64,000 nucleotides of DNA from JAWKXU01 sp964468045 (lineage in GTDB: Bacteria; Pseudomonadota; Alphaproteobacteria; Sphingomonadales; Sphingomonadaceae): contig CAYXTO010000002.1 of NCBI GenBank assembly GCA_964468045.1, forward strand, positions 293,864 to 357,863, read 5' to 3'. The notes beneath the pieces are model-generated. The model was given only the letters and a program-made list of their open reading frames with translations. It was not told where the DNA came from and did no database searches. Below, piece after piece: positions 25,350-32,823 of this stretch. Made by a program: the position numbers and the translations under genes. Numbering within the stretch: position 1 is the first letter of the stretch; the number at the start of each line of letters is the position of its first letter.

Positions 25350-26060
25350 ATGATGGCGATCTTGCGCAGTCTCGTCTTCTATGCCGTCTTCTATGGCGCG
25401 AGCATATTGTTCGTGCTCACCGCGGTTTTGGTTGCCTTGCTGTTTCCGCACGCCGGGCGGGCCGTGCCCGAGCGATGGTCCGCGTTTCACCGCGCCTGCG
25501 TCCGTCATATCCTGGGTATCGATATCCGCATCGTGGGGGAGCGGCCTTCGCAGCCCGTTCTCTACGCCCTGAAGCACGAAAGCTTTTTCGAAGCCATCGA
25601 TCTGCCCACCTTGATCGATCGGCCGGTGATTTTCGCCAAGGAGGAACTGTTCCGGATACCGGGCTGGGGCCGGGCCGCGCTGGCCTATGGCGTGGTGCCC
25701 GTGCGGCGCGACAAGGGCGCGGCCGCGTTGCGCGGCATGGTGACTGCGGCGCGTTCATTCGCACGAAGCGGTCGCCCGCTGGCGATCTTTCCGGAAGGCA
25801 CGCGGGTGCCGCACGGGGCGCCTGCACCGATCCGGGCGGGCTTTGCGGGCCTTTACAAGCTGCTCGGCCTGCCGGTCGTGCCGATCGCCGTGAACAGTGG
25901 CCCGCTCTATCACCATCGATGGAAGCGGACCGGCATCATCACCTACCGGTTCGGGGAGCCCATTCCTCCAGGCTTGCCGCGCGAGGAGATCGAGGCCCGC
26001 GTCCTTGCCGAGATCAACGCCTTGAACGATGGGCAAGGCGCAGAAAACGCTCAGCCGTGA
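25350..26060 (+). CDS. plsC: 1-acyl-sn-glycerol-3-phosphate acyltransferase
   Basis: The 236-residue membrane-bound enzyme of phospholipid synthesis adds the second acyl chain to lysophosphatidic acid. An N-terminal hydrophobic helix is followed by the acyltransferase block KHESFFEAID (a variant of the HX4D motif with Glu), then GVVPVRRDKG and FPEGTR. It lies 9 bases after the ydcF-like gene. Its end overlaps the convergent tyrA end by 10 bases. Confidence 0.9.
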   Translation: MMAILRSLVFYAVFYGASILFVLTAVLVALLFPHAGRAVPERWSAFHRACVRHILGIDIRIVGERPSQPVLYALKHESFFEAIDLPTLIDRPVIFAKEELFRIPGWGRAALAYGVVPVRRDKGAAALRGMVTAARSFARSGRPLAIFPEGTRVPHGAPAPIRAGFAGLYKLLGLPVVPIAVNSGPLYHHRWKRTGIITYRFGEPIPPGLPREEIEARVLAEINALNDGQGAENAQP

Positions 26061-26959
26061 TCGCCGCGCCCGAAATCGGGCCGGGCATCATCCTGCTTCT
26101 GTTCGATGATCGACCGACGGATTGCGCGGGTCCGCGTGAACAGGTCCAACAGCGCATCGCCATTGCCTGATCGGATGGCGCGCTGCATCGCCGTCAGATC
26201 CTCGGTGAAGCGACCCAGCATTTCCAGCACCGCTTCGCGGTTGTTGAGGAATACGTCGCGCCACATCACCGGGTCGGAGGCCGCGATGCGGGTGAAATCG
26301 CGAAAGCCGCCGGCGGAATATTTGATCACTTCGCCCCGGGTCACATCCTCCAGATCGGAGGCTGTCCCGACGATCGTGTAGGCGATCAGGTGAGGGATAT
26401 GGCTGGTGACGGCCAGCACGAGATCGTGATGCTCCGCCGTCATGACCTCGACCATGGCGCCGAGCGCGGTCCAGAATTCCGAAAGCGCCGCCACTTGCCC
26501 CGGATCGGCTCCTTCCGGGGGGGTCAGGATGCACCAGCGATTGTGGAACAGCGTGGCGAAGCCCGCATCCGGGCCGCTATGCTCGGTGCCGGCCACGGGA
26601 TGCGCGGGAATGCTCGGCTGGCCGGGCAGGGCCTTGGCCAGGGCGGCGCTCACGCTTTGCTTGGAAGAGCCGACGTCGCTGACCAGCGCCCCGGGCTCCA
26701 GCGCTCCGGATAATTCTTTCGCGGCGCTCTCCATCGCACCCACAGGGACACAGAGAATGACCAGATCGGCACCACGCGCGGCCTCAGCGGCACTTTCGCA
26801 GATCTCTTGCGCAAGTCCGCGCTCGACCGCGCGGAGACGGACTTGCGGATCGCTGTCGTAGCCGGAGGTCCTCACCCCGGGCAGGTGCTGGCGGATGGCC
26901 AGCCCGATCGAACCGCCCAGCAAGCCCAGCCCGATGATGGCGACCTTGCGGAAGGTCAT
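26051..26959 (-). CDS. tyrA: Prephenate/arogenate dehydrogenase
   Basis: From ATG 26959 the protein has 302 residues. The Rossmann motif VAIIGLGLLGGSIGLA opens the NAD(P)-binding domain; PVAGTEHSGPDAG, the conserved substrate-binding histidine region, follows, then the helical dimerisation domain (FRDFTRIAASDPVMWRDVF). It catalyses the oxidative decarboxylation leading to tyrosine. No chorismate mutase or ACT domain is fused. The start overlaps the hisC stop by 4 bases, a pairing of tyrosine and histidinol-phosphate-type aminotransferase genes common in alphaproteobacteria. Confidence 0.93.
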   Translation of the reverse strand: MTFRKVAIIGLGLLGGSIGLAIRQHLPGVRTSGYDSDPQVRLRAVERGLAQEICESAAEAARGADLVILCVPVGAMESAAKELSGALEPGALVSDVGSSKQSVSAALAKALPGQPSIPAHPVAGTEHSGPDAGFATLFHNRWCILTPPEGADPGQVAALSEFWTALGAMVEVMTAEHHDLVLAVTSHIPHLIAYTIVGTASDLEDVTRGEVIKYSAGGFRDFTRIAASDPVMWRDVFLNNREAVLEMLGRFTEDLTAMQRAIRSGNGDALLDLFTRTRAIRRSIIEQKQDDARPDFGRGDHG

Positions 26960-28086
26960 CTCGCGGCCGCTCCGGCCATCGCCCGGGTCATTTCGCGCAG
27001 CGCCGCCGTGATTGCGTCCATCTGCTCCGCCGTGCCGATAGTGATCCGCAGGCCTTGCGGCAGCCCCTGGCCCGGCAGCCATCGTGTCGCATATCCTGTC
27101 CGGGCCAGCCCCTCCTGCGCGGCTTCGGCGGTGAGAGCGCCTTCGAACAGGATCAGCACGAAATTGGCCTGGCTCGGGACCGGGCGCAAACCGTGATTGC
27201 CCATCTGATCGAGGGCGGCCACGAAACGGGCCCGCTCCGCCCGGTTGTGTTCGCGCGAATGCCGGACGAAATCCTGATCGGCCAAGGCGGCAAGCGCCGC
27301 GGCCTGGCCGGTGCTGGACACATTGAACGGGCCGCGAATGCGGTTGAGCGTCGCGATCAGCCCCGGCGCGCCGGTCGCCCAGCCGATTCGTTCGCCGGCA
27401 AGGCCGTAGATCTTCGAGAAGGTACGGGTGACCAGCACATTGCCGTGCGCGGCCGCGAGCGCGAGGCCGCCGTCATCGTCTTCCGGCGCCAGATATTCGG
27501 CATAGGCCTGGTCCAGCACGAACAGCACGTCGGACGGCAGGGCGGCGTGCAGGCGGGCAATCTCCCCTCGGGGCAGGAAGCTGCCGGTCGGATTGTTGGG
27601 ATTGGCGATGAATACGACCCGGGTCTTCTCGTTGACCAGGGCGAGCAAGGCATCGACATCGGTTCCGTAATCGCGGTCGGGCGCGATCACCGGGGTCGCG
27701 CCGCAGCGCCGCGCCGCGATGTCGTATACCGAAAAGCCGTAGCGGACGTAGATCACTTCATCGCCGGGGCCGGCATAGCCCTGCGCGGCGAGGTTCAGCA
27801 GCTCGTCCGAGCCGGTGCCGCACACGATCCGGGCCGGGTCGATCCCATGGAGGTTGCCGAGCCCCTCGCGCAATGCCCGCGAATCCGGATCGGGGTAGCG
27901 GGCGGGCGGCACCGCGCCGCGCATCGCGGCCAGCGCGACCGGGCTGGTGCCGAGCGGATTCTCGTTGGCGGACAGCTTGATCAGTTCCCGGCCGTCATCG
28001 GCGCGCGACTTGCCGGGCACATAGGCATGGATGGCTTCGATCCACGGCTTGGCGATGGGGAGCTTCTGGTTCACGCGCGGGCGCAT
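26956..28086 (-). CDS. hisC: Histidinol-phosphate aminotransferase
   Basis: The 376-residue fold-type I PLP enzyme shows LSANENPLG at the N-terminus, FIANPNNPTG (PLP pocket), TFSKIYGLAGERIGW with the Schiff-base lysine, and a C-terminal RIT(I)G arginine region. It transaminates histidinol phosphate. Given its operon with tyrA, it may also serve aromatic amino acid transamination, as HisC paralogues do. It diverges from metX across a 73-base spacer. Confidence 0.9.
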   Translation of the reverse strand: MRPRVNQKLPIAKPWIEAIHAYVPGKSRADDGRELIKLSANENPLGTSPVALAAMRGAVPPARYPDPDSRALREGLGNLHGIDPARIVCGTGSDELLNLAAQGYAGPGDEVIYVRYGFSVYDIAARRCGATPVIAPDRDYGTDVDALLALVNEKTRVVFIANPNNPTGSFLPRGEIARLHAALPSDVLFVLDQAYAEYLAPEDDDGGLALAAAHGNVLVTRTFSKIYGLAGERIGWATGAPGLIATLNRIRGPFNVSSTGQAAALAALADQDFVRHSREHNRAERARFVAALDQMGNHGLRPVPSQANFVLILFEGALTAEAAQEGLARTGYATRWLPGQGLPQGLRITIGTAEQMDAITAALREMTRAMAGAAAR

Positions 28087-28159
28087 AGCCGAGCTTTGCC
28101 GTGATTGACAGCCCGGTCATTGACAGTGCGGCGGACGTCCCCCAATTCGCTGAACCACA

Positions 28160-29266
28160 ATGGCCGCAACTCTTACCTCCACCAGTCGCAGCCTCGCGCT
28201 GCCCGAGGCGCTGCCGCTCGATAGCGGGCAGGTGCTCGAACGCGTCGAGATCGCGTTTGAAACCTATGGCGATCTCGCGGCGGACCGGTCCAATGCGATC
28301 CTGATCTGCCATGCACTGACCGGCGACCAGCATCTGGCCAGCCCCCATCCGATAACCGGCAAGCCGGGCTGGTGGGACCGGATGGTCGGCCCGGGCAAGC
28401 CGATCGATACCAACCGCTTTCACGTGATCTGCGCCAATGTGATCGGCAGCTGCATGGGCTCGACCGGCCCGGCCAGCCCGATGCCGGACGGCAAGCCCTA
28501 TGGCATGCGGTTCCCGGTGATCACGATCCGCGACATGGTGCGCGGGCTTGTCCGCCTGCTTGACGCGCTGGAAATAGAGCGGCTGCATGCGGTGATCGGC
28601 GGCTCGATGGGCGGCATGCAGGCGCTGAGCCTCGCCGCGAATTTCCCCGAAAGGGCGGAGCGTGTGCTGGCGATCGCGGCGACGGCCCGGCATTCGGCCC
28701 AGAACATCGCTTTCCATGAAGTCGGGCGGCAGGCGATCATGGCCGATCCCAACTGGCAGGACGGCAATTACCACGGCACCGGCAAATCGCCGGACGCGGG
28801 GCTGGCGGTGGCCAGGATGGCGGCCCATATCACCTATCTTTCCGAGGCCGGGCTGACTGAGAAATTCGGGCGGCGGCTGCAGGATCGTTCGGCCAAGAGC
28901 TTCGGCTTCGATGCGGATTTCCAGGTCGAGAGCTATCTGCGCTATCAGGGCCTGTCTTTCACCAACCGGTTCGATGCGAATTCCTATCTCTATATCACCC
29001 GGGCGATGGATTACTTCGATCTGGCGGAGGAACACGGCGGGCGGCTGGCGGATGCCTTCGCGGACGGGAGCGCCCGGTTCTGCGTGGTCAGCTTCGATAC
29101 GGACTGGCTCTATCCCACCGCCGAATCCCGCAATATCGTCCACGCGCTGAATGCCGCGGGGGCGCCGGTCAGCTTCGTCGAGCTGTCCGCGCCCTATGGG
29201 CACGACAGCTTCCTGCTCGACGTTCCGGCCCTTGACCGGGTGATCCGGGGATTCCTCGATCAATGA
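28160..29266 (+). CDS. metX: Homoserine O-acetyltransferase
   Basis: The 368-residue alpha/beta hydrolase-fold acyltransferase of methionine synthesis has the oxyanion/nucleophile elbow VIGGSMGGMQAL, LICHALTGDQH near the N-terminus, CANVIGSCMGSTGP, and the C-terminal GHDSFLLD with the catalytic histidine. It makes O-acyl-homoserine. The family includes acetyl- and succinyl-transferases that cannot be separated safely by eye. It is followed with 4-base overlaps by a GNAT gene and metW. Confidence 0.92.
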   Translation: MAATLTSTSRSLALPEALPLDSGQVLERVEIAFETYGDLAADRSNAILICHALTGDQHLASPHPITGKPGWWDRMVGPGKPIDTNRFHVICANVIGSCMGSTGPASPMPDGKPYGMRFPVITIRDMVRGLVRLLDALEIERLHAVIGGSMGGMQALSLAANFPERAERVLAIAATARHSAQNIAFHEVGRQAIMADPNWQDGNYHGTGKSPDAGLAVARMAAHITYLSEAGLTEKFGRRLQDRSAKSFGFDADFQVESYLRYQGLSFTNRFDANSYLYITRAMDYFDLAEEHGGRLADAFADGSARFCVVSFDTDWLYPTAESRNIVHALNAAGAPVSFVELSAPYGHDSFLLDVPALDRVIRGFLDQ

Positions 29267-29694
29267 GCGGTGTGGAACTCAGCGAAGACCGGTCGCGGAT
29301 CGACGTGGCGCAGGTGCTTGCCTGGCTGCAGGCCACCTATTGGGGGGCGAGCATGGATCGCGAAACGCTGGAGCGGGCGATCGCGAACTCGCTTTGTGTT
29401 GGCGCTTATCGGGATGGCCGGCAGATCGGCTTTGCCCGCGCGGTGACGGATCGCGCCACCATGGCCTGGCTGTCGGACGTCATGGTTGAGGAGAGCGCCC
29501 GTGGACAGGGCATTGGAAGGGCAATGGCGAGCTTTCTGCTGGAACATCCTGAATTGAGCGGACTGCGGCGGTGGGGCCTGGCCACGCGCGATGCGCATGG
29601 CGTCTATGCCGCGCTGGGCTTCGTGCCGCTGGAGCATCCGCATCATTACATGGAACGGCTGGATCCGGCGCACAAGGCGGCGCTGGCGGGATGA
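29263..29694 (+). CDS. GNAT-family N-acetyltransferase
   Basis: The 143-residue protein has the GNAT core: SDVMVEESARGQGIGRAMA holds the acetyl-CoA-binding RGQGIGR loop (Q/RxxGxG/A), with the following helix and a C-terminal strand GVYAALGFVPLEHP. Genes of this type often acetylate amino-group-containing metabolites or antibiotics. It sits between metX and metW with ATGA overlaps at both ends, so it is co-translated with the methionine pathway. Its substrate is unknown. Confidence 0.88.
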   Translation: MSGVELSEDRSRIDVAQVLAWLQATYWGASMDRETLERAIANSLCVGAYRDGRQIGFARAVTDRATMAWLSDVMVEESARGQGIGRAMASFLLEHPELSGLRRWGLATRDAHGVYAALGFVPLEHPHHYMERLDPAHKAALAG

Positions 29695-30281
29695 GCGCGC
29701 TTCGTCCCGATCTGGCGGTGATCGCCGACAATGTCGTGCCCGGTTCGCGCGTGCTCGATGTCGGCTGCGGCGATGGCGTGCTGATGGCCGCGCTGCGCGA
29801 CGAGAAGCGCGTCGACGCGCGCGGCATGGAGATCGATCCCGAAAAGGTGGAGCAATGCGTCAGCCGGGGTCTCTCCGTCATTCAAGGGGACGCGAACAGC
29901 GACCTCGCCTTCTATCCCGATGGGGCCTTCGACTACGCGATCCTGAGCCACACCCTGCAAACCACGCAACGCCCGGATATCATGCTGGACGAATTGCTGC
30001 GGATCGGGCGGCAGGCCTTTGTCAGCTTTCCCAATTTCGCGCATTGGCGGGTGCGTCTGGCATTGCTGTGGAGCGGGCGGATGCCGGTGACCCGCAACCT
30101 GCCACAAAACTGGTACGATACCCCCAATATCCATCATCTGACCGTGGAGGATTTCCGGAGCCTGCTGGCCCAGAAGGGCGTCCGCGTCCAGCATAGCTGG
30201 TTCCTCGCCAATGATGGCTTGATCGGCGCGACCGGCGCCAACTGGCGGGCGCAGAACGCGGTATTCCAGCTTTCGCGCTAG
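29691..30281 (+). CDS. metW: MetW family methyltransferase-like protein
   Basis: From ATG 29691 the protein has 196 residues; the longer frame lies inside the GNAT gene. It is a SAM-methyltransferase fold with VLDVGCGDGVLMAAL, followed by LSHTLQTTQRPD and the strongly conserved RNLPQNWYDTPNIHHL typical of MetW. MetW works with MetX in methionine synthesis; in pseudomonads the pair is needed for homoserine acylation. The stop is followed immediately by a dispersed repeat. Confidence 0.92.
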   Translation: MSALRPDLAVIADNVVPGSRVLDVGCGDGVLMAALRDEKRVDARGMEIDPEKVEQCVSRGLSVIQGDANSDLAFYPDGAFDYAILSHTLQTTQRPDIMLDELLRIGRQAFVSFPNFAHWRVRLALLWSGRMPVTRNLPQNWYDTPNIHHLTVEDFRSLLAQKGVRVQHSWFLANDGLIGATGANWRAQNAVFQLSR

Positions 30282-30376
30282 GCTCTTCCGGTTCCGGTTG
30301 AACTGGAAGAGCCTGGAATTTGCCTGTTTTCTGTGATTTCGGGTCCGCCAGTGATGCCACTTGCTTCGAAATCACT
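30282..30376. repeat. Dispersed intergenic two-hairpin repeat, copy 2
   Basis: It exactly fills the space between the convergent stops of metW and mobA. Hairpin one is GCTCTTCC (30282-30289)/GGAAGAGC (30305-30312). Hairpin two is GTGATTTCG (30333-30341)/CGAAATCAC (30367-30375). Between them lies the conserved TGGAATTTGCCTG core also seen in the other copies. Confidence 0.8.
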
Positions 30377-30916
30377 CTAATCGCCCTGGCGCTGCCTGGC
30401 TGCGGCGGCAAGATCGGCCGGCGTGTTCACATTGCCGGGCAACTGGGCCAGCTCAACGCGCCGCGCGCTGATGCTCTCCGCGAAGACATGCAGCGAGTGC
30501 TTTCCGTTCCCGCTCAGGATCCGCTCGAGCACCGGCGCGGCATCGGCTGGCCACAGGCCGATGATGGGCTGGCTCGCCACGCAGGCCGGGGCCGGATCGA
30601 GCAGGAGCGGCAGGTCTTCCGGCAGGTTCACGGAATCCACGCCGCAGCTCAGGACCCCCTGAAACCCGGCATCCTGCGCGTGATGGAGGCCTGCCGCCAA
30701 TCCCGCCAGCGGACCCATGCCGGGGTGCGGCCAGTCCGGAATGCAGGGAGCGGGGCCGGTTTCCCGCCCGGCGATAATCACCTGTTCGCACCAGCCGGAC
30801 AGGTTTTCGATCGCTCGCGAGAGCAGGGTCTGCCCGTTCAGCTCCGCGAGCGCCTTGTCGCTTCCGAAGCGGCTGGATCGTCCGCCTGCCAGGACCAGTC
30901 CCAGAATCATGCGCAC
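30377..30916 (-). CDS. mobA: Molybdenum cofactor guanylyltransferase
   Basis: The 179-residue protein has the nucleotidyltransferase opening LVLAGGRSSRFGSDKALAEL, the HPGMGPLAGLAAGL segment and a conserved C-terminal NVNTPADL. It attaches GMP to molybdopterin for DMSO-reductase-type enzymes. The window's only molybdoenzyme (39825) is of the xanthine-oxidase class, which normally uses the cytosine form, so the partner enzymes are elsewhere or this is a MocA-like relative. Confidence 0.85.
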   Translation of the reverse strand: MRMILGLVLAGGRSSRFGSDKALAELNGQTLLSRAIENLSGWCEQVIIAGRETGPAPCIPDWPHPGMGPLAGLAAGLHHAQDAGFQGVLSCGVDSVNLPEDLPLLLDPAPACVASQPIIGLWPADAAPVLERILSGNGKHSLHVFAESISARRVELAQLPGNVNTPADLAAAARQRQGD

Positions 30917-30975
30917 CTCATCGCGGGCGGAGTGTTGTATGGCTGGGGTTCATCGAAGCGGACTATAGGCAAGAC

Positions 30976-31362
30976 ATGATGAACCGCATCCTTTTTCTCG
31001 GCCTGCTCCTGTTCGCAGGCACTGCTCCGGCTGCCGCTGCCGGGGCGACGCCCCATCTCGACCAGGCACGGGCAAGGCTCACTCCGGAACACAGGATGCT
31101 GCTGCGCTGTTCCGCCGCCTTTGCGGTCAATTCGCAGCGGATCGCGGAAGGCACTGCCGATCCCGCCCTGCCGCCGTCCCTGCCCGAGCGTGGGAGGGAA
31201 TATTTCGTCAGGGCCGGCGCGCAGCTGATGGACGAGGCGGGATTGCTGCGCGAGGAGATCGCCGCGCTGCTGAAGGAAGAAGCCGCCCGCCTGGCGGAGC
31301 CGGTGGCGCTGGCGGCCGCGCTGCCGGGCTGTGTGGCTTCGCTGGAAGCTTCAGGCCTTTAG
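30976..31362 (+). CDS. Hypothetical exported protein
   Basis: The 128-residue protein has a clear signal peptide (ILFLGLLLFAGTAPAAAAG) and then a mostly helical mature part with two cysteines (LLRCSAAFAV and LPGCVASL) that could form a disulphide. It is not recognised. It is divergent from mobA, with 59 bases between starts, and followed by a dispersed repeat. Confidence 0.65.
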   Translation: MMNRILFLGLLLFAGTAPAAAAGATPHLDQARARLTPEHRMLLRCSAAFAVNSQRIAEGTADPALPPSLPERGREYFVRAGAQLMDEAGLLREEIAALLKEEAARLAEPVALAAALPGCVASLEASGL

Positions 31363-31460
31363 AGTGATTTCGAAGCAAGTGGAATTACTGGCAGGCTCGG
31401 AAATCACGGAAAGCAGGTAAATTCCAGGCTCTTCCAGTTCAACCGGAACCGGAACGAGCC
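31363..31460. repeat. Dispersed intergenic two-hairpin repeat, copy 3 (inverted orientation)
   Basis: It follows directly after the stop at 31362 in the opposite orientation to copies 1 and 2. GTGATTTCG (31364-31372) pairs with CGGAAATCAC near 31398-31407, and GCTCTTCC (31428-31435) pairs with GGAACGAGC (31451-31459). It is the only copy between two genes of the same direction. Confidence 0.75.
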
Positions 31461-31556
31461 TGGGCGCGGGCAAGGCTTCAAGGGCCGGTTTTGCACCGAT
31501 AATTTATTGCATGCCCGGTGGACGTCTCCTCGCGGTTGCGGCATGAAGCGGCCCTG

Positions 31557-32228
31557 ATGTGGCAGCTTTACCAGTTCCCCTTGTGCCCCTTCAGCCGCAA
31601 GGTCCGTCTGCTCCTTGGCGAAAAGGGCGTGGGGTATGAATTGTGGCGGGAAAATCCGTGGGAGGGGCGCGACGAGTTCTTCCAGTTGAACCCGGCCGGA
31701 CGCACGCCGGTGCTCCATGATGCGGAAAAAGGGGTCGTCCTGGTCGATAGCCGGGCGATCTGCGAATATTTCGAGGAAACGGTGGAACGCAGTCCGATGA
31801 TCAACGGGACCGCGACCAATCGTGCCGAAATCCGCCGCCTCGTGGCCCTGTTCGACGAGAATTTCTTCGCCGATGTCACCGCGCCTCTGCTCGAGGAGCG
31901 GATGAAGAAGCGGCTGGTCTATCGCGCTCCGCCGGATTCGCGCCTGCTGCGCGAAGCGATGCGGATGGCCAATGAACACCTGGATTACATGGATTATCTG
32001 ATCGATACCCGCCCCTGGCTGGCGGGCGCGCAGATGAGCCTGGCCGATCTCGCCGCGGCCGCCCAGCTTTCGGTTGCGGATTATCTCGGCGGTATCGACT
32101 GGAGCGGCCATGAGCAGACGCGCGGCTGGTATTCCGTGTTCAAGAGCAGGCCCAGCTTTCGCCCGCTGCTGAGCGAACGGATGGATGTGATCCAGCCTCC
32201 CTCCCACTATTCCGATGTCAACGCCTGA
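31557..32228 (+). CDS. Glutathione S-transferase family protein, FzlA-like
   Basis: From ATG 31557 the protein has 223 residues; a GTG 13 codons earlier is possible but adds nothing alignable. The thioredoxin-like N-domain begins MWQLYQFPLCPFSRKVRLLL and the pocket is LVDSRAICEY. The helical C-domain has WLAGAQMSLADLAAAAQLSV. The end (KSRPSFRPLLSER...PPSHYSD) matches the alphaproteobacterial GST group that contains FzlA, an FtsZ-binding division protein of Caulobacter. An enzymatic GST role cannot be excluded. Confidence 0.8.
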   Translation: MWQLYQFPLCPFSRKVRLLLGEKGVGYELWRENPWEGRDEFFQLNPAGRTPVLHDAEKGVVLVDSRAICEYFEETVERSPMINGTATNRAEIRRLVALFDENFFADVTAPLLEERMKKRLVYRAPPDSRLLREAMRMANEHLDYMDYLIDTRPWLAGAQMSLADLAAAAQLSVADYLGGIDWSGHEQTRGWYSVFKSRPSFRPLLSERMDVIQPPSHYSDVNA

Positions 32229-32317
32229 GCGAACCGCAGGCGGCGGCTCTTGCGGGGCCGGTACGTCGCCCCATATCTGCAGACGACAGCCAGAAGGATC
32301 CAGAAGGACGGTGACCC

Positions 32318-32716
32318 ATGTCTGACAAGGTGGAATTGAACGATGCGCAGTGGCGCGAGCGGCTGACGCCGGAACAGTACCGCATTCTGCGGGAGGCCGG
32401 GACGGAGCGCGCCTTCACCGGCGAATATGAGAAGAACAAGGCCGAGGGTGAATATCGCTGCGCGGGATGCGGCCAGGTGCTGTTCACCTCCGACACCAAA
32501 TATGACAGCGGTTCGGGCTGGCCTAGCTATTACGAGCCGGTCAGCGACGATGCGGTGGAAGAACATTCCGACCTGTCGCATGGAATGCTGCGCACCGAAG
32601 TGCGGTGTTCGCGCTGCGAGGGCCATCTCGGCCATGTCTTTCCGGACGGCCCGCGTCCTACGGGCCTGCGCTATTGCATCAATAGCGCGGCCCTCGATTT
32701 CGAGCCCAAGGAATAG
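32318..32716 (+). CDS. msrB: Peptide-methionine (R)-S-oxide reductase
   Basis: The 132-residue enzyme has a zinc site from two CxxC pairs (CAGCGQVLF and CSRCEGHLGHVF). The catalytic region is RYCINSAALDF with the nucleophilic Cys, preceded by the SGWPSYYEP substrate block. It repairs R-methionine sulfoxide in proteins. MsrA, which acts on the S form, is encoded separately at 45232-45777. Confidence 0.96.
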   Translation: MSDKVELNDAQWRERLTPEQYRILREAGTERAFTGEYEKNKAEGEYRCAGCGQVLFTSDTKYDSGSGWPSYYEPVSDDAVEEHSDLSHGMLRTEVRCSRCEGHLGHVFPDGPRPTGLRYCINSAALDFEPKE

Positions 32717-32823
32717 ATCGGACCCGGGGCGTGGCGGCCATCGTTAACGCTGCGTTACAACTTGATTGTGCAGGCGGGGATATTGGCGGGTGTGTCCGGC
32801 CTGGTGGGAATTGAACGCGCAAG

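Noticed and set aside
28087..28159. SAM riboswitch upstream of metX
   Set aside because: Alphaproteobacterial metX genes can have SAM-II-type leaders, but the 73-base spacer shows no matching core; only a repeated ATTGACAG is seen.
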